Source of the DNA: Porticoccaceae bacterium
GTDB lineage: Bacteria > Pseudomonadota > Gammaproteobacteria > Pseudomonadales > Porticoccaceae
DNA length: 7,054 nt
NCBI GenBank assembly: GCA_002701765.1
Contig: NZXB01000024.1
Coordinates: forward strand, 15,593-22,646
Direction of reading: 5' to 3'
Below the pieces are notes generated by a model. The model was not told the DNA's origin and ran no database searches. It saw nothing but the letters and a program-made list of their open reading frames with translations. The position numbers were made by a program, and so were the translations under genes. Of the stretch, positions 4,979 to 7,054 are shown piece by piece. How positions within the stretch are numbered: position 1 is the stretch's first letter; each line of letters starts with the position of its first letter.

Positions 4979-5917
4979 ATGAAATTGGGCGTGACAATAC
5001 CAAACATCGAATTAGGAAACGATCTATCAGCCATACGCGATTTGGTTCAGGCTGCTGAAGCACTCGGCTATGATTATCTAATGAACTATGATCATGTGAT
5101 TGGCGCTGACCTGAGTATCAGACCCGATTGGAAACCTTTCCTCGGTAATCCTCCGATCTACACATTAGATGACGCATTCCATGAACCGCTGATTTTATAT
5201 GGTTACATTGCCGCGATTACGACAAAGATAGAGTTGGCCACGGGGGTCATCGTATTGCCTCAACGGCAGACAGTTCTTCTAGGAAAACAGGTTGCAGAAC
5301 TCGATGTCTTGTCTCAAGGAAGAGTGCGACTCGGACTGGGCATCGGGTGGAATGATGTTGAATTCGAAGCTTTGGGCATGAAGTTTACCGACAGAGGTGC
5401 AAGATCTGCGGAACAAATAGAGGTTCTCAGGGAACTTTGGACTAAAGAGTCTGTTGTTTTCAGCGGCGACTGGCACACTCTCAATGGGGTTGGAATAAAC
5501 CCTCCCCCAATTCAGCGGCCGATTCCTATATGGCTCGGCGGTGCAGCAGATAAATTACTGGATCGGGTTGCTCGTCTTGCAGATGGCTGGTATGCGCCAT
5601 CCTATCTTAATGAAGCGCAGTTGATGGCTCATATTGAAAAATTAGAGGGATTCGCTGAGCGATATGGCAGAGATCCTCGTTCTATCGGTGTTGAAGGAAT
5701 TATAAGGATGTGGGGTAGGGAGCCAGCGGAGTGCGCTGAGTCTATTCATATGTGGGAGCGTTTGGGTGCGACACATGTCACATTCAATACTGAATCTGAT
5801 AGTTACAAAAATCGTCTTCCGGGAGCGCAAATGCCCACCTTGGCTGGACGGGCAGATTTTAAAGATATGGATGCTCGAATAGAAGCTCTGAGGTTGTTCA
5901 AGGCCGCTGTCTCCTAG
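4979..5917 (+). CDS. LLM-class oxidoreductase resembling the F420-dependent subfamily
   Basis: The 312-residue product is a compact LLM TIM-barrel enzyme. It has the sequence signatures commonly annotated as F420-dependent LLM oxidoreductases: Leu-Gly-Tyr-Asp-Tyr-Leu-Met-Asn-Tyr-Asp-His-Val (29-40), Ala-Thr-Gly-Val-Ile-Val-Leu-Pro-Gln-Arg (87-96), Leu-Asp-Val-Leu-Ser-Gln-Gly-Arg (108-115), Gly-Leu-Gly-Ile-Gly-Trp-Asn-Asp-Val-Glu (119-128), Leu-Trp-Thr (153-155) and Pro-Ile-Pro-Ile-Trp-Leu-Gly-Gly (181-188), then Leu-Ala-Asp-Gly-Trp-Tyr. Such enzymes carry out hydride transfer or oxygenation with deazaflavin F420 or FMN; cofactor choice cannot be read reliably from sequence, and most proteobacteria do not make F420. 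AAAGG at 4966-4970 is 8 nt before the ATG. It diverges from the other LLM gene and shares little with it beyond the fold, so the two are not a recent duplication. It converges with the DUF35 gene, 23 nt away. It probably oxidises or reduces a pathway intermediate; substrate unknown. Confidence 0.9.
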   Translation: MKLGVTIPNIELGNDLSAIRDLVQAAEALGYDYLMNYDHVIGADLSIRPDWKPFLGNPPIYTLDDAFHEPLILYGYIAAITTKIELATGVIVLPQRQTVLLGKQVAELDVLSQGRVRLGLGIGWNDVEFEALGMKFTDRGARSAEQIEVLRELWTKESVVFSGDWHTLNGVGINPPPIQRPIPIWLGGAADKLLDRVARLADGWYAPSYLNEAQLMAHIEKLEGFAERYGRDPRSIGVEGIIRMWGREPAECAESIHMWERLGATHVTFNTESDSYKNRLPGAQMPTLAGRADFKDMDARIEALRLFKAAVS

Positions 5918-5940
5918 CACCCGAATTGTGCAGGGCCCCA

Positions 5941-6339
5941 CTAGATTATGGCTGTAAGTTTCGCTTCGGGCAGAATAGATAGGTCCGCTTGTTCTTGAAA
6001 GGTCATCCCGATTCTTGAACCGATTTTTCCCAGCATTGGAGGCGTGACGTTAACCATAATGCGGAAACCCTCATCGAGCTCCACGATCGCTAGATCATAA
6101 GGAGCCTTCTTTTTAAATTTGGGAGATGGTGCGCGGTGAACAGTAGTTATACTGTGAATAACACCTTGGCCGCTCGAATCTTTCCACTCAAGCTCTGAAG
6201 ATTGACATGCGCTGCAACACTTTCGGGGAGGAAAGTTTGCTGTTGAACAATTGATGCAATGCTGATAACGCAATTTACCATTGCACAGGCCTTCCCGGTA
6301 GGTTTCTGATACTGATTTGTGTTTGGCTTCGTGGCGCAT
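5941..6339 (-). CDS. DUF35 zinc-ribbon/OB-fold acyl-CoA-binding partner protein
   Basis: This 132-residue protein has the two-part structure of the DUF35/ChsH2-type family. A rubredoxin-like zinc ribbon uses Cys28-x2-Cys31 and Cys42-x2-Cys45 with Phe-Pro-Pro-Arg between the knuckles. An OB-fold follows from about residue 50, showing Ser-Gly-Gln-Gly-Val-Ile-His-Ser-Ile-Thr-Thr-Val-His-Arg, Pro-Tyr-Asp-Leu-Ala-Ile-Val-Glu-Leu-Asp-Glu-Gly and Gly-Ser-Arg-Ile-Gly. Family members bind CoA thioesters and act as obligate partners of SCP-x-type thiolases, hydratases or aldolases, for example in steroid side-chain degradation and archaeal HMG-CoA formation. It lies 4 nt downstream of the thiolase stop, with AGGG (6349-6352) inside the thiolase tail 9 nt from its ATG, so it is probably translationally coupled and forms a complex with the thiolase. 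All four cysteines are present, so zinc binding looks intact. Family assignment is strong; the partner is inferred from adjacency. Confidence 0.9.
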   Translation of the reverse strand: MRHEAKHKSVSETYREGLCNGKLRYQHCINCSTANFPPRKCCSACQSSELEWKDSSGQGVIHSITTVHRAPSPKFKKKAPYDLAIVELDEGFRIMVNVTPPMLGKIGSRIGMTFQEQADLSILPEAKLTAII

Positions 6340-6343
6340 TGTT

Positions 6344-7054
6344 CTATGCCCTAGTTAGGATGATGGAGCAATGAGCAGAGAGGATTCCACCGTCACCATG
6401 CACCAAGGCTGTGACGGGGTCATGAGCCTGGTGTTCAGGTCTAGCTTGTCTGAGTTGTTTGACTGCCTCGATGAAATGGAACATACCGCCTGCTGCGCCA
6501 GAGTGACCGTGGGATAGCAGGCCACCATGAGTATTGCAGGGAAGTGTACCATCTATATCCATGGCTCCGTCCAAAATAGCCGGCCCAGCCTCTCCTCGGT
6601 GGAAAAACCCCATCGACTCGAGCTCTATTAACAGAGTGATAGAAAACGAATCGTATATCTCTGCGATATCTATGTCTGAAGGTTTCATTCCAGCATCGGA
6701 GAAAGCTATTCTGGACGACTCTTTGCAAGCAAAATTTGTTAAAGAGGGTGCAGCTATTATATGCTCATGTGTGTGCCCCTGGCCCATTCCAATAATTTCT
6801 ATGGGCGGCTTTTCACAGTCGACCGATTTTTGGGAAGTCACGACTACTGCGGCAGCGCTATCTGAGACCAGACTGCAATGCAACAGTCGCAATGGAGTCG
6901 AGATCATCCGTGATTGCTTCACATCATCCAACGTGATTAAGTCTCTTTTATGGGCACCTGGGGTTTTGCTTGCATGCTTGCGTGATGCTACGGATACAGC
7001 TCCAAGGTGAGCGTCTGTTGTACCATACTCATACATATATCGGTTGGCTACAAG
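6344..7054 (-). CDS. SCP-x/lipid-transfer-type thiolase, C-terminal 236 residues
   Basis: The reading frame is open from the window edge through to a TAG at 6344-6346. The true start lies beyond 7054, because six in-frame codons precede the first visible Met and the homology continues through them (Ala-Asn-Arg-Tyr-Met-Tyr-Glu-Tyr-Gly-Thr-Thr). Numbering the 236 visible residues from the window edge: Asp-Ile-Ala-Glu-Ile-Tyr-Asp-Ser-Phe at 129-137, Glu-Leu-Glu-Ser-Met-Gly-Phe (144-150), and Asn-Thr-His-Gly-Gly-Leu-Leu-Ser-His-Gly-His-Ser-Gly (174-186), whose Gly-His carries the thiolase catalytic His (184). The end Gly-Asp-Gly-Gly-Ile-Leu-Ser-Ala-His-Cys resembles SCP2-thiolase and Ltp-type enzymes. 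About 150 N-terminal residues, with the nucleophilic Cys region, are missing from view, so it is not possible to tell a true thiolase from an Ltp-type retro-aldolase. The DUF35 gene follows after 4 nt, which fits a two-subunit complex acting on a branched or cyclic acyl-CoA. Confidence 0.9.
   Translation of the reverse strand, partial: LVANRYMYEYGTTDAHLGAVSVASRKHASKTPGAHKRDLITLDDVKQSRMISTPLRLLHCSLVSDSAAAVVVTSQKSVDCEKPPIEIIGMGQGHTHEHIIAAPSLTNFACKESSRIAFSDAGMKPSDIDIAEIYDSFSITLLIELESMGFFHRGEAGPAILDGAMDIDGTLPCNTHGGLLSHGHSGAAGGMFHFIEAVKQLRQARPEHQAHDPVTALVHGDGGILSAHCSIILTRA

Noticed and set aside
5917..5938. GCAC-N7-GTGC hairpin followed by GGGCCC between the convergent LLM and DUF35 genes, as a terminator
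   Set aside because: The stem is only 4 bp, there is no T-run on either strand, and the GGGCCC has no loop. It does not meet the pattern of an intrinsic terminator.
6534..7010. 158-codon plus-strand open frame opposite the thiolase
   Set aside because: It overlaps a clearly conserved thiolase on the other strand, has no recognisable domain, and is low-complexity shadow coding.

Overview
This 7,054-base window looks like part of a bacterial chromosome, most likely a Pseudomonadota (proteobacterial) genome of moderate GC. I lean weakly towards a marine gammaproteobacterium; that lineage guess rests on general character, not on a marker gene. Genes are tightly packed, most have a visible Shine-Dalgarno sequence, and I see no rRNA, tRNA, CRISPR array, insertion sequence or phage gene. 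Every gene belongs to a recognisable family, and most are typical of catabolism of cyclic or branched carbon compounds.

Left half (1-3435, all + strand, gaps of about 22-64 nt): the 3' end of a SnoaL/NTF2-like gene (1-138), an apparently exported GlcG/HbpS-like (DUF336) protein (162-668), an IclR-family regulator (728-1507), a metal-dependent hydrolase of the 'cyclase'/kynurenine-formamidase-like family (1530-2474), and a LysR-type regulator with a TTG start (2539-3435). This reads as one co-directional unit carrying two regulators of different families.

Middle (3453-5917): two different luciferase-like (LLM) flavin/deazaflavin oxidoreductases are transcribed away from each other. One is on the minus strand (3453-4745, 430 aa, FMN/luciferase-like with a C-terminal tail) and one on the plus strand (4979-5917, 312 aa, resembling the 'F420-dependent' subfamily). 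They share a 233-bp AT-rich spacer (4746-4978) that contains a 12-bp perfect palindrome, a second dyad and a plausible sigma70 promoter. It is the best regulatory region in the window.

Right end (5941-7054, minus strand): a DUF35-type zinc-ribbon/OB-fold protein directly downstream of an SCP-x/lipid-transfer-type thiolase whose N-terminal part lies beyond the window. The two genes are 4 nt apart. Such pairs are known to form acyl-CoA thiolase or aldolase complexes, for example in steroid side-chain breakdown.

Taken together, the oxygenase-like enzymes could insert oxygen into a ring or chain, the cyclase-family hydrolase could open or hydrolyse a ring or amide/lactone-like product, and the thiolase/DUF35 pair could cleave a branched acyl-CoA. 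The IclR, LysR and intergenic operators would provide substrate-responsive control. The substrate cannot be read from the sequence; a terpenoid, steroid or other alicyclic compound is an inference. I found no clearly new type of system. The most interesting items are the operator-like dyads between the two LLM genes and the unassigned pathway as a whole.
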